Assembly: GCF_019393635.1 (NCBI RefSeq)
Contig: NC_057867.1
Span: 1,196,527 to 1,260,526, forward strand
Reading direction: 5' to 3'
Origin: Dromiciops gliroides
Lineage: Eukaryota > Chordata > Mammalia > Microbiotheria > Microbiotheriidae
Length of the DNA: 64,000 nt
Made by a program: the position numbers and the translations under genes. Shown piece after piece: positions 46,610 through 56,720 of this stretch. Every line of letters begins with the position of its first letter. Within the stretch, counting starts at the first letter, position 1. The notes under the pieces are model-generated. The model was not told the origin of the DNA and ran no database searches. It saw only the letters and a program-made list of their open reading frames with translations.

Positions 46610-46680
46610 TTAGATTATATAGTTTCCAATTAACTTCTTTTTGTGTGTGTGTGCCATTTCTATATAGTGTTTGACAGCTT

Positions 46681-47640
46681 GAATTTATTGCTTCAAAAAC
46701 TGCCCTTTGGCTATTTTCGATGTCTCTTCTGTCTAAACTGGACCCCAAACTGTTCCTTAGACTTGACACATCTCTTGCCTCCTTGTATTTGTCTGCTTCC
46801 TTTATGCCAGGCATCCTTAACCATTTTGGGTGTCCCCAATCCCTCTGGCAGTCTGGTGAGATGAATGCACCTTTTGTTAGAATACTGTCTTTAAGTGCAC
46901 GGACTGAAATAGAGCATTACAAAAGAAACCAATGATGTTGAGATAGTTGTCAAAAGATTTTCAAAAACCCGTTCTTCGTGGAGCCTCGATCAAGGATCCC
47001 TGCTTTAAGCCTTAGCTCAGGGGCTTCCTCTTGCATGAAGCCTTCCAGGCCACTGGCTCTGCTGCTTCTTCTCCAATAACTTTCTAAGTGTCCCAGCATT
47101 TGAAGCCTGAGCTTCCGGCCACCAAGGCCAGTATTTTGCCCACTGCGTGCTGCCTCTCCAGCAAAGCCAATGAGATGGTCATCTGGGGCCCCATAGTTTA
47201 GACATTTATGGCAGCTACTCAGGGTCCCCTGGTCGTGGAGCTCCTTCATGGCCAAGCTTTAGGCTGGGAGTTGGAGTGCTCTGGATCTGTGTGGGAATGC
47301 TCATTCGGACCCTTGAGTGCATGCCTAGGGGGATGGACATCAGGAGGCTTCAGCTCAGGATCTGCCTAGACCAGGCCGGTGTCCTGGATCTTGGCCACAG
47401 TGGAGCTCCACTGGAGCTGGGGCATTCTTCCCCTTTCCCAGGCCAGGCCTTCCTCTGGGCCCCTGACCGCCTAGAAGGACCTCCTCCCACTGGCAGCATC
47501 TCTGACATTAGCCAGGAATGCTCTGAGGCTTGGGCCAAGGGCCTCCACTGTGAAGTGGGGCTGCTTCACGTCACAGCCTGGGCTGGGCTGGGCTTGGCTA
47601 GACAACACTTCCTGAGAGGAAGCTCAGGGGCCCAGGAGGC
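46681..47640. other. No gene recognised
   Basis: A plus-strand open frame at 47276-47755 and several short ones exist, but no known domain and no PTPN18 catalytic exon could be seen. A GC-richer tract begins near 47250. Confidence 0.45.
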
Positions 47641-48109
47641 TCACTCTTCCCCCAGAGCTAGCAGCTTCTCTGTGTTACCAGGTACAGCGATCCCTTTGGT
47701 CCTGCTTCAGCTTGGGGTGGGGGGCAGCTTCTTGCTGGGTCCTAGGGGAACTTAGTACCTCTGTCTTCCCTACCCCGCATGGCATCAGGCACTTTCTCTT
47801 CCTCCTGATCCGAGGGATAGGGAGGCCCTATTTCCTTCAGTGCTTAGCCCTCTATGCCTACTGAAGTGTCTGGGACACTGAGCCTTCCCTTCTCACTAGG
47901 ACCCTTTCTTCCTCTCAAAGAAAGGTGAGTTGAAGAGATGAATTCCCAGCTCTAAACGTGAGTTGATGATGCTGGCTTCAGGAGGGCCCAGGATACAAGG
48001 GAAGACCTGTTTGCCTGCCTCTCAGCCCCTATCCCCATCCTGGGATGGGATCCACTTCCTGCCACTCCTTCCAGGTGCTTTCAGTTCCTCACTGTTCATT
48101 TTCTTTCAG

Positions 48110-48864
48110 GGACTTAAATCAGTCATGGCTGCAACGTACGCCTCCATCCAGAAGCGAGGTCACGCTCCAACACCAGGAGCAGCCTGTGACCCTACAGAAG
48201 CCGAGCTCGAGGGGGCTGTGTACAGCACCGTCAAGCCCAGGGCCCTGCGGGGAGCATCTGGGACCCTCACGGAATACACTGCAGTGGCCTCGGAGAGCCC
48301 AGCATGCTCTTCACCAGGTTCTGGGAGGCCCCTGCTGTCCCTGGTAAGTGACAAAGCTGGCTGCCAGGGTCATGCTGAGCAGGGCAGTTCCCCAGGCCCC
48401 CTCCCAATAACCGCCTTCCTTCTTCCCAGGTCGTTGCCCCCAGCACTGCACGGAAAGGTAAGTGTGGGACAGGAATTTGGAGTTGGCTGGAGGTGGAGAG
48501 ACCAGCTGGGACCTGATGGGGAGCTTGGGGACCAGGCAGTTCCCCAGGAGCCTCGGAACTCTGACCTGGGCTTCCATGGGATCTTTCCCAACAGCAAGCA
48601 CCCCCTCCAGGAACTGCCCTGGGCCAGAGGCCTATGAGGACGTGACAGACACTGCAGTTCCAGGCCTGGGTCCCAGCGGCCTCCAGCCCAGCAGCAGTCT
48701 TGGTGAGTTGAGCCATGGATCACATAGGTTTTCTTCTGCCACCTCTCTCACCGTCCCAAGTCTTTCTTAGGTCTCAGTCCTTCCCTCTTCCCCCAGGTTT
48801 CAACATTCGAATTGGGAAACCAAAAGGTCCCCGGGATCCTCCAGCTGAGTGGACTCGAATGTAG
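48110..48864 (+). CDS. PTPN18: PTPN18 C-terminal tail exons; catalytic domain not found
   Basis: PTPN18 is a cytoplasmic PEST-type tyrosine phosphatase. Only its tail is here. Exons: 48110 or 48123 to 48343, 48431-48458, 48595-48702, 48797-48864, joined in frame by GT-AG sites. From the ATG at 48125 this is 140 codons with no stop. Matches to the human tail include 'ATYASIQKRG', 'VYSTVKPR', 'EAYEDV' and the C-terminus 'IGKPKGPRDPPAEWTR'. A further small exon at 47656-47681 ('SSFSVLP') fits human 'SISVP' in place and phase if the 48123 acceptor is used. I found no exon for the phosphatase domain, such as one for 'HCSAGCGRTG', in the 8 kb upstream. In human PTPN18 points the same way as IMP4; here it faces it. 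Either a remnant, a rearranged locus or an assembly join. Confidence 0.85.
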
Positions 48865-48989
48865 GAAGCCTGTGACGGATTCCTGCCCATCTGCCTGAAG
48901 GCTGGGCCCGACTAAGGCAGCTTCAGCTCTGGTCCATTAGGCACATACAGAGGGGGGGCAGGTGGGCAGCCAAACAAGTTCCCTTTCCC

Positions 48990-48995
48990 AATAAA
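48990..48995 (+). terminator. PTPN18: PTPN18 polyadenylation signal
   Basis: AATAAA 126 bases past the stop codon, followed by a GT-rich stretch. Confidence 0.75.
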
Positions 48996-49009
48996 GTTTT
49001 CCCCATCTT

Positions 49010-49735
49010 GGATGAGGTGTCCTTGTACCCCTACCTTCCACCACTTTGGGGTTCTGGGCCTAGGGTACATATGAAGGTCTGTGCCAAAGAATCTTGGTCC
49101 TGAGCCCCACTGTGCAACTATCTTGGGGCACTCTTGTGGGATAGATATAATAACCCCCATCACCCCTACCCTACTCTGGTTTGACCCCTAAGGAGATGTA
49201 ATTTGCATGGCATATGGCTGTTGTTCTCCTCCTGCCCAGGCCCTGGGGCTATCCCAACTGCCACTCATACTTCCCAATCCAACAGCTGAGGCTTTTGTCC
49301 AGAACAAGCTCCTGGTGTCTGTGCTTGGCCTGTTGCTGGCTAATATGTTTATGACTTATACAAAGAAAATCAAGGGCATGCTCATCAAACTAGCCTATTA
49401 CATTGATACTGTGCCGAAAAATCTTCATAGATTTGAGCATCAGAACGTACAAAGTGGAAATTCAAGAGAAATAAATGTAACCTCTTACTTGGGTTAACAG
49501 CCCCCACCCCCGCCAAGATGGAAAAAACAGGCTTAAATGAGCAATTTGAAAGATGAAAGGGTCTTAGTGGACCACAAGGTCTGCAGAGTGGCACAAGCAC
49601 TCACTTTATCTTTGGCTGCAGGAAGAGGCTGAGCTTCCAGGAGCTCCTCCTTAGGAGGTGATTGCAGGGCCCCTCTGGCCTTGTCACAGCTAGAATATTA
49701 TACTGAGTTGCAAGCCCCATTTTAAAAATAATGAC
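49010..49735. other. Intergenic, no gene recognised
   Basis: A plus-strand frame of 96 codons at 49207-49497 has no recognisable similarity or splice context. Confidence 0.4.
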
Positions 49736-49737
49736 TT

Positions 49738-49893
49738 TAGGGGCAGCTAGGTGGCGCAGTGGATATAGCACCGGCCCTGGAGTCAGGAGGACCTGAGTTC
49801 AAATTTGGCCTCAGACACAACACTTACTAGCTGTGTGACCTTGAGCAAGTCACTTAACCCCAATTGCCTCACCAAAAAAAAAAAAAAAAAAAA
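49738..49893 (+). repeat. CORE-SINE
   Basis: Sense copy with a 20-base A-tail, missing a few bases in the core. Confidence 0.93.
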
Positions 49894-50693
49894 GACCTGC
49901 TAAAGTGTGCATGGGAGGCAAGCAGGACGGAGCAGGGCCTCAAGTGCCCTTTCCAGGAAGATGAAGGAAGTGAGAATGTTTAACTGGGAGAAGGTTGGGG
50001 GGAGGGGGATGGAGAAGGGATGCCTTGGAAGGCTTAGATTTCTTCTGTTTGGCCTAGAAGGTTTGAATTGGGAACAATGCAGAGCAGAAATTTGGGGTTG
50101 ATGTGAAGAAAGCCTTCCTAAGTATAAGAAGTCTCCAAGTGGAATAGGCTGCCTTGGGAGGTAGGAGTCATGACCCTCATTAGGGAAGGTCAAGCCCAGG
50201 GCTTTACCTGTGGATATGGGTTGAACCAAATGGCCACGCTTAAAAAAATAATTTTTAAAACACCCCTCCCCCAAGCCAGGCAACACCTCACTATCTGTTC
50301 CCCCAGGCTGTAAGGCATGTGGCATTGTCCCACATAGGGCCCAGCTCCCCCAAATCCAACCCTGACCCGAAAGATATTTCTTGATTATGGCCTGGATTCC
50401 TGTACGCAGGCCAACTCCCTAGCTTCCATCCATCTCTGACCCTGTGAACAGCTAGGTTCCAAAGAGAATGGTTCCTTGGATGTCCCTGACTCGGTGCCAA
50501 TTTCCCCTGGCTTCTGTTCCGTTCAGAGAACCCCTGCCTGTATCCAGGCCAAAGGATGCCAGAGAAGAATTTTCAGTGTCCTCCATAGTCAATCCAAAAG
50601 CCTTTGGCACCAGCTAATTGTAATACTTATATCCCCATGGTGCCCTGAGCACAAGGCCCCAGAAACACAGAGAGGTACAGGAGAGGAGGGAAC

Positions 50694-50699
50694 TTTAAT
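50694..50699 (-). terminator. IMP4: IMP4 polyadenylation signal (ATTAAA)
   Basis: ATTAAA variant on the minus strand 60 bases past the stop, giving a very short 3' UTR. Confidence 0.6.
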
Positions 50700-50758
50700 G
50701 ACAACAATCAAGGCTGGTTTCTTGAAGTCTTGTCTTGCTTGGTGGTCCCAAGGGCCTG

Positions 50759-52642
50759 CTAGACACTGAGGAAGGTCTTCTTTCGGGCTGTGTGGGTATA
50801 TGGGTGCCAGCGCCACTCCACATCTGCTGTGGCTTCTTGCTCAAGTGTACCCAAGCGGATCATATACACTGCAAAAGCAGAGAGATGTGCTAGGGCCCCA
50901 GGCCAAGTCACAGTTACTCACTTCCTAACTTCAGTTGTTTCAAATTTGGAACCACAGGCTCAGCTCCCTGACCTGTTTTTGCCAAACCCTTTTGTACTCA
51001 CATTTCATCTCAAATCTTGGCCCCACCTCCGTCAGCTCCACTGTGCTATGATCTGGCTTCCGGTACACATGATGACTAGAAGAAGGACAGAAAGGATGTT
51101 GTTAACAAGGATGGCCCTTGGGGACATGCCTACTTACCTTCTGCCCTCCAGGGACAGACCCAGACTTACCGAAAAGAAATGTAGTCATCCTGGTTGGCAA
51201 AGGTAATAACACGGTGGCTATCATCCTTGGGTACAGGGAAGAGGTGTCGGAGGATATTTGAGACCTGGGGGAAGACAAGATGCTAGAATAAAAGTCCTGA
51301 CCTGGACGACAGTGTGTCTTTTCTCTTCTTCCCTTTTGTTTTGTCAGACATAACCTAGAGACCATCCCCAGGACTAGCAACTGTCCCTTTGGATGACCGT
51401 TCTCCAGCTCTGGGACTTACTCTTTGTCCAAGGCGGGAAGAGAAACCGTGAAAGATAAGGTGGGGAAGGGCTTCTGAGGCAGTGCCAAGGTCAGGAACAT
51501 CATGCCGCATCACCACATTACACAGTGTGAAGTATGCTGTAGGCCCAAAGGGCAGGTGGCTCACGATAAGGCCCACTGTTGGGAGAGACAGGGAAATATG
51601 GAATCTATTCAGGGAGCATCCATCCCCCTCCTACACCTACCACGGGATCCTCCACCAGGTACTCAGGCCCATCCCTTGTGCATACCTGGCGTCCCTCGGT
51701 GCTCATGTACCAGCAGGAGATCTGTGACTCCATTGGCTTTACAAGCACGGACAAGAGCTCCCATTTCATGTCGACCTCGGTTCATTCTCTGAGCGCCAGG
51801 AAATATCAGCTTCAGCTCCTGTGTGAGAGAAAGCAGAAGAAGCAAGGAATCAGGATGGATTTCCATTCCCCTTTCCATGTCCCCTGACTCCTCCTGCGAG
51901 TCAGGTCTGTACCTTGGCAAACATCTTGAGGCGGGAGCTGGGATCTCGAGATGTGGTGATCATGATTCTGGGGTCTTCTACACCTGCCCATCGGTACTCA
52001 TCATCTTGGTGATTCAAGACACCTTTGGGAGGAGGAGGAAAAAAAGGTCAAGGAGAGTTTCTCAGAGATCCTATTCGGTGAGCCCACCCCGGAGCCCGGT
52101 CTCACCTTCACCTCCGGCATCATCAAACTCCAATGCTCCTTGCAGAGTCAGAGCTTCCCGGCGAAGTTCGGTCGGGATGGGCTGATTGTCTGGGGGGAAG
52201 GGAAAGAGCCAGTGAGAAGGAGGGGAGGCCGGGAGGGAGCGCTGGGGAAGGCTGGGAAGAAGGGCGCCCCCCCGGGCTGGCCCTACCTTCAAGAGCCCTC
52301 TTCAGCCTCAGCTTCTTCTCCTCCAGAAGATGCTGCTTCTGCTCCTGGGCCTTGCGGTACAAATACTCGCGGCGCAGGCGGACCTCGCGTCGAAGCTGCC
52401 AAGAGATCGGGGGAAGGGGGTGGGGGGAGCGGAAAAGGGGGCATCAGGGCCTCAGGGTCCGGCCCAGCTCCAGCCAGGCGCCACTCCCCTCCGGCCCCTC
52501 TCTCCGGTCCCGGTCCCGGCTCCGGCCCGTCCCCCGCTCTGGCCCCTCTCTCCATTCCCAGCCTCCCCCTCAGCCAGGGGCGCCCGCCGATCCCAGACGC
52601 CGACGGCTCCCACCCAACCCACGGACCCCGAGCTCTAACCAT
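50759..52642 (-). CDS. IMP4: IMP4, U3 snoRNP protein, 9 coding exons
   Basis: IMP4 is a Brix-domain protein that, with IMP3 and MPP10, joins U3 snoRNA to pre-18S rRNA in the nucleolus. Exons: 52642-52640, 52395-52287, 52189-52106, 52022-51913, 51818-51686, 51575-51421, 51264-51170, 51075-51002, 50868-50759. All phases agree, giving 290 residues; human is 291. Visible: a basic N-terminal helix ('RREYLYRKAQEQKQ', about 9-22), then the Brix domain from about residue 85, with 'KLIFPGAQRMNRGRHEMG', 'LIVSHLPFGPTAYFTLCNV', 'FANQDDYISFRHHVY' and 'EVGPRFEMKLYMIRLGT'. As in CXXC1, exon 1 supplies only the ATG, which abuts the donor (GTTAGA). The gene is head-to-head with CCDC115, as in human. Confidence 0.96.
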
Positions 52643-53065
52643 GACTGTAGCCGGCTGCCAATTTCAGCTAGGTGACGCTCCTCGTGCGGCGACGGAAGTC
52701 CCGCGCGCTTGCGCGACCCTGCCTTCTCCTCCCACGCGGGGGGCGTGGCCAGCGCCGTGCGCGCTTGGCTCCGCCCCCGGCTCGTCGGCTCTTTGGCGCG
52801 GGCCAATCCCCCCCTCTCTCGGCCGACCGGCTGCCGGTGGGAGGCGGGCCCTAAGGCCTAGCGAGAGCCAGGGAGTTCCAGCTCCTTTCGCCTCGCCTCC
52901 GCCCGCTCCCTGCTCCGGCTTCCGCTCTGAGCGGCCCGGGTCCCGGCCCGGTTCTCAAGCCTCATCACGGCAAGCGAGCTTGTCGCCGGCTGGCAGAAGG
53001 GCGCGCGCTGATTGGCTGGCTGCAGGGGAAGGGGCGGGGCACGCAGAGGAAGTCCCGGCGGCCGC
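52400..53065. promoter_or_regulatory. IMP4/CCDC115 bidirectional CpG-island promoter
   Basis: Dense CpG covers the gap between the two divergent genes. It holds an ETS-like 'gacggaagtcccg' (52690-52702), CCAAT-type 'gggccaatccc' (52799-52809) and an inverted CCAAT 'tgattggctgg' (53009-53019). No TATA box seen. Confidence 0.65.
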
Positions 53066-53068
53066 CAG

Positions 53069-54037
53069 GCACTCGAGCAGCTGGAAGGAAAAGGGGCGGC
53101 CCTGAACGCCCGAATGGGAGAGGTGCGGGGCCGGCCGCGAGGGGGGACTGAGGCGGGGGTCTGGCCATGCGGCCATGGGATGGCCCCCATGGGAGGACCC
53201 CCTTTCCGGCCCTGACCTTAAGGCCGAGGGCTGCTTCTGCCTCTCCACAGCGCGCTGTGCTGGGGCTGCCAAGGCTGGCTGGCAACCCCCTCACCGTGGC
53301 TCCCCTCTTCCGGGTCTGCAGCAGATAAGCCGAGGAAGTTAGGGCGCCCCGGGAGGGAAGGGGCGCCTTGTGCCCCGACTCCAAATCCCCTTCCTCAGCG
53401 AGCCCGAGCTTGGTCGGCCGGAGTTCCGGGTAATTGTCACAAGGCCTGGAGGCCCCAGGAGGCCCAAGGTGTGATTGACTATGGGGAGCCAGAGTCTGAG
53501 TCTGTTTGCTCCGGTGCTTCGGAGGCGGCCGAAGCCTCGGGGGGCTCAGCCCACCGACACCCGCTATCTCGGCATCTTCAGTCCGGGATCTCCTGACCGG
53601 ATCCCAGACGGAATCTTGTTGCCCAGGGAAGTTTCCGGGCACTTGAGCCACCCTAAGGGAGGGTCCAAACGAAGCGGGTTTCCCGGTCGTTTGAGGGGAG
53701 CCCGACTGTTCTCTTTGAACGGACTCCCTCTGGGGTGGAGTGTGAAAGACGCCCCACGGACTTTGCCCCGTGCTCTCGGATTTCATTACTTCCTTTGTTT
53801 CTAGGGAGGAAGATACCAGGAAATGCTGCCAGCCTTTAACTAACTATCCTTCTTTCCCCTCCGTGCACCTCCCTCCCCCGCCCTCCTCCTCTTCTGGACA
53901 GTCCAGCTCTGTTGTCGACTGGGGAGATTGCTGGGCTCCAGAGCCGAATCGACCGGGGGAGAGCCCAGATTCAAGCTCTGCAACAGGAGAAAAAGAAACT
54001 GCTTGAGCAGCTGAAGGGGGCATTGAATGAATATTAG
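53069..54037 (+). CDS. CCDC115: CCDC115 (partial model), V-ATPase assembly factor
   Basis: CCDC115 helps assemble the V-ATPase at ER/Golgi with TMEM199. The first clear block (53069-53122) reads 'ALEQLEGKGAALNARMGE', close to the human 'LEELEGKRTVLNARVEE', and ends at a donor. The last exon (53902-54037) reads 'GEIAGLQSRIDRG' and 'LLEQLKGALNEY' before TAG, matching the human C-terminus. Between them 53395-53469 ('EFRVIVTRPGGP') and 53490-53630 ('LRRRPKPRG', 'YLGIFSPG') resemble middle parts, but I could not build one continuous frame. The usual N-terminus ('MAALDLRAELD' in human) was not found, and an in-frame stop lies upstream of the first block. It may start in an unseen exon, at the ATG at 53114, or be decaying. 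Position opposite IMP4 supports the name. Confidence 0.6.
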
Positions 54038-54068
54038 AATGAATACATTCCCTATAATTTGAAGTCCA

Positions 54069-54074
54069 AATAAA
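54069..54074 (+). terminator. CCDC115: CCDC115 polyadenylation signal
   Basis: AATAAA 32 bases past the stop codon. Confidence 0.7.
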
Positions 54075-54283
54075 TGATTTAGTCACTTGTTTGTCACCCA
54101 GTACCTTCTTTCTTTCTAGCCTTTGCCTTCAAATCCTTTCTACTCCTTGACTGTTACTTATCCTGTCTTCCCCTTCCTTACCTCCCTTGGGAATTGCCTA
54201 GACTATGAAGCTCAGTTCCCACTTCCTGACATTTAAAGCTATGCCAAGAGAGAGAGAGAAATCAATACTAAACAAAATAACAA

Positions 54284-54284
54284 G

Positions 54285-54328
<44 letters not shown>
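54284..54328 (+). repeat. (GT)n microsatellite
   Basis: About 22 GT units downstream of CCDC115. Confidence 0.95.
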
Positions 54329-54331
<3 letters not shown>

Positions 54332-54399
54332 AATAGGTGTAAGACCTCAAGAGAAAGGATGACAAAAAGGGGGGATGAAATGTGCCTGTCCCTAGGAAA

Positions 54400-55439
54400 C
54401 AGCATGCCTAGAAAGCTATGAAAACTACTTGTAAGTAACATGATTGCTAGAACCAGACTCCTGAAGGAAACAGACACAATCCAGCGTTTTTCAAACCACC
54501 AAACTCCAAGTATTTGGGGGCAAAGAACTCCCAGACTCTAGCAAAACTGGAGAACTGGAAAACCCTGGCAGCAATTGGGCTTAGATCTGTGGTTTGCATC
54601 CATTTTATGACCTAAATAACAAAAGATCTCCTTAGGGGTTGCTAACTAGCTGAATGGGTCTTTGTTAAGCCAAATACACTACTATAGAAAGAAAGGTCCA
54701 GAGTTCTCCCCTGTAGCTTCAGGGCCCCCATCCCAGAAATTTTCCTTCTTCCTGTCAAAAACCCCTTCACCTTAGTCTTTGATTCTCTTAACTTCTGGCC
54801 TAGACAACCATTTTCAGCCTCATCTTCCCTGGGGTTTATCCTGACCAGCTGAGGTCCTCAAGCACTCAGCCTGGAATCTCCACCTTATTTGTCCTTTACT
54901 GGCCTATGGCTTCGGGCTTCCAGGTAACCTGCTGGTGCTTCTCATCCATCTAATGTTTGAATGAATAAATATGGGCAGGAACCGGGAGTACAAGGTTGTG
55001 AGCATTGAAGGGGTGAATTTAAATTTTGGGAAGGACTTTTCCAGAAGGCATAAGTGAATTTATTGAACATTTAGTTTGGCTACCGTTAACTTTGGGTCTG
55101 AGCATACTGAGATGACTAAGAAGGTTGGAAAAATGAAAAAATCAAGGATTTTTGAAGTTCATGAAGAGGAAATTGGGCCATATAGCAAGCTCTATTTGTA
55201 GCTGAGGTGGGATGGAGGAAGAGGTCAAGGCTGAAGTGGATTGGGGAACTGGAACATGATGCTGTGGCAATTTGTGTGCTGAAGTCCCCTAGTATGAAAT
55301 TAGGAGTCCTTTGGGAGGAAGGAAGGAGTGCTCTGGAAGGGGAAGATACGATGAGATGGATTGGGTGATTAATTTGTATCCTATGAACCACAAAGGAGAA
55401 GGAAATCTTGCTGACTGAAGGTTTTGTGGGAGGAATATG
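54400..55439. other. Intergenic, no gene recognised
   Basis: Moderately AT-rich sequence without recognisable genes. 55010-55400 faintly resembles 56740-56930 ('gaagtcccctagtatg' versus 'gcagtcccctatcaaag'), perhaps an old repeat. Confidence 0.4.
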
Positions 55440-55745
55440 GGGTGTTTTAGGGTGTGAGGGCTTGCTGAGACCTTTTCAGAGCTGCTTATCACCTCTGGTA
55501 TCCACCTGACTCTCACTTGTGGCTGTAGCTTGGGCATTGGCCACACCCCAGTGTACTGTCTCATCAGACTGGCTAAAGCAGGGTGAGGGTAACCGACAGG
55601 CCTCACACTCATCAGTGAATCAGGGGCACATGAAGACCTCCCCTGACGGGATGAGTGGATGAGAACAATTTGTTCCAAGGCTATGAAGCAGATGTGTGGA
55701 GTGCTTAGAGCTTGGTCAGACATTACAGATGCCAAGGTCATCCAC
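55440..55745 (+). repeat. Unclassified interspersed repeat, copy 2
   Basis: Homologous in order to 43040-43385, from 'gtgagggcttgctgag' to 'ggtcagacattacag'. Confidence 0.6.
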
Positions 55746-55861
55746 TGAATGCCAAGGTCATTCTGACTTGTCTTGCTACTGTAAAAAAAATGTTTTAACT
55801 ATAATCTGAAAAATTATATAACTGTACATATATGAAAAATTATAAGTTTAGAAAAATTATA

Positions 55862-56584
55862 ATTGGGCCGTAAATCCCTTCGTGGTCGCCATTCAAATGT
55901 GGAAAGATTTTTATTAATTTGGGGGCCTAATCTGTGGATTTCTGACTGGCTGGCTATCTGACTGCTATTAATTTCCTAAACCAGTCTGTTAGGGCCCTCC
56001 CAAAATTGATAAGCAAATGCCTCTTAATTAAATAATCAAAGCAGGGTTTATTTATAAAAATAAACGTAAGAGATAAGGGTAAAGAAATGCAAAGTTATAG
56101 ACCTGACTGCTTTTAAAATTAGGCAGTTTCGACCTGGAGCCACACCTCGCTGGGACAGGTTCGCCTTCGGTCCTCTCCAACTTTCTCAGTCTTCTCCCTT
56201 TCACTCTTTAACTTCTGCTTCACTGCTCCACTCCTTCTAACTCCAAGCCCCCTTCACTTTGTCGACCCCCCTGAAAAGCCCCTTAGCCTCCTCCTACCTC
56301 TGGCGGCTCTCTATCATTCCTTTCTGTCCGCCCCCTGTGTCTCCTTACTTCCCTTTTTATTAACTTCTTCTCAGGTGAAACTTGGGCTGGCCGCCCCAGG
56401 GCCGGCTGAGCCCCCTGCTGCTCGCCCCGGAGCTGGGGGCTGTGTCTCTCTGGTTTTTCCTGCCTTCCTGCCGGCAGCTTAGCCGGGTTCAGAGCCACCC
56501 TCTCCCCCCACCCCCCCGCCCCCAGCTGAAACGGAGGGGGGGCAGCTCTGCTCGAAGAGCCTGAGGCTAATTTTAACGCCTACA
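55862..56584 (-). repeat. LTR (family A) with primer-binding site, retroviral fossil
   Basis: On the minus strand an LTR runs from TGTAGGCGTT (56584) to TTTCCACA (55898), with AATAAA near 56060. Just past it, 55891-55875 reads TGGCGACCACGAAGGGA, complementary to the 3' end of a tRNA-Arg plus CCA, so this looks like a 5' LTR with its primer site. The internal part is not preserved beyond a short leader. Related to 61060-61707. Confidence 0.75.
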
Positions 56585-56589
56585 CTACT

Positions 56590-56720
56590 GGACTGGTAGA
56601 GAAAGTGAGGCTGACCACTTTGTGCACCTCTGCCTCGAATTGATCCATTTGTAAATCAAGACATCACGCGTGACATCATTGGTCCTCTTCTAAACAAAGG
56701 ATGAACAATAATTGAATTCA
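56590..56720 (+). repeat. Mar1-like SINE 3' part
   Basis: 'aaatcaagacatcac' and 'gacatcattggtcctcttc' with a tail 'ggatgaacaataat' fit the end of the marsupial Mar1 SINE. Confidence 0.75.

Larger units (their letters stand above)
43920..46680 (-). mobile_element. Antisense L1 carrying nested insertions
   Basis: Antisense L1 ORF2 text is readable in pieces: 'cattaagaaaattggcc' (44035), 'ggaatttggtaggactc' (44819), 'aaatccatctggtcctgg' (45073), 'aaaccagctcctag' (45445), 'ctgcatcccacaaattttgg' (45844), 'cattctttagggttaga' (46250), resuming 'ttatatagtttccaatta' at 46615. Between them lie two LTRs, one L1 piece in the other direction, a SINE tail and several full SINEs. Confidence 0.85.

Noticed and set aside
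47276-47755. A 159-codon frame upstream of the PTPN18 tail, considered as its missing part
   Set aside because: No phosphatase motifs are present. Only the small 47656-47681 piece fits PTPN18.
51502-51887. Plus-strand frames across 51.5-51.9 kb
   Set aside because: They are antisense to IMP4 exons 5 and 6, whose frame and splice sites are secure.
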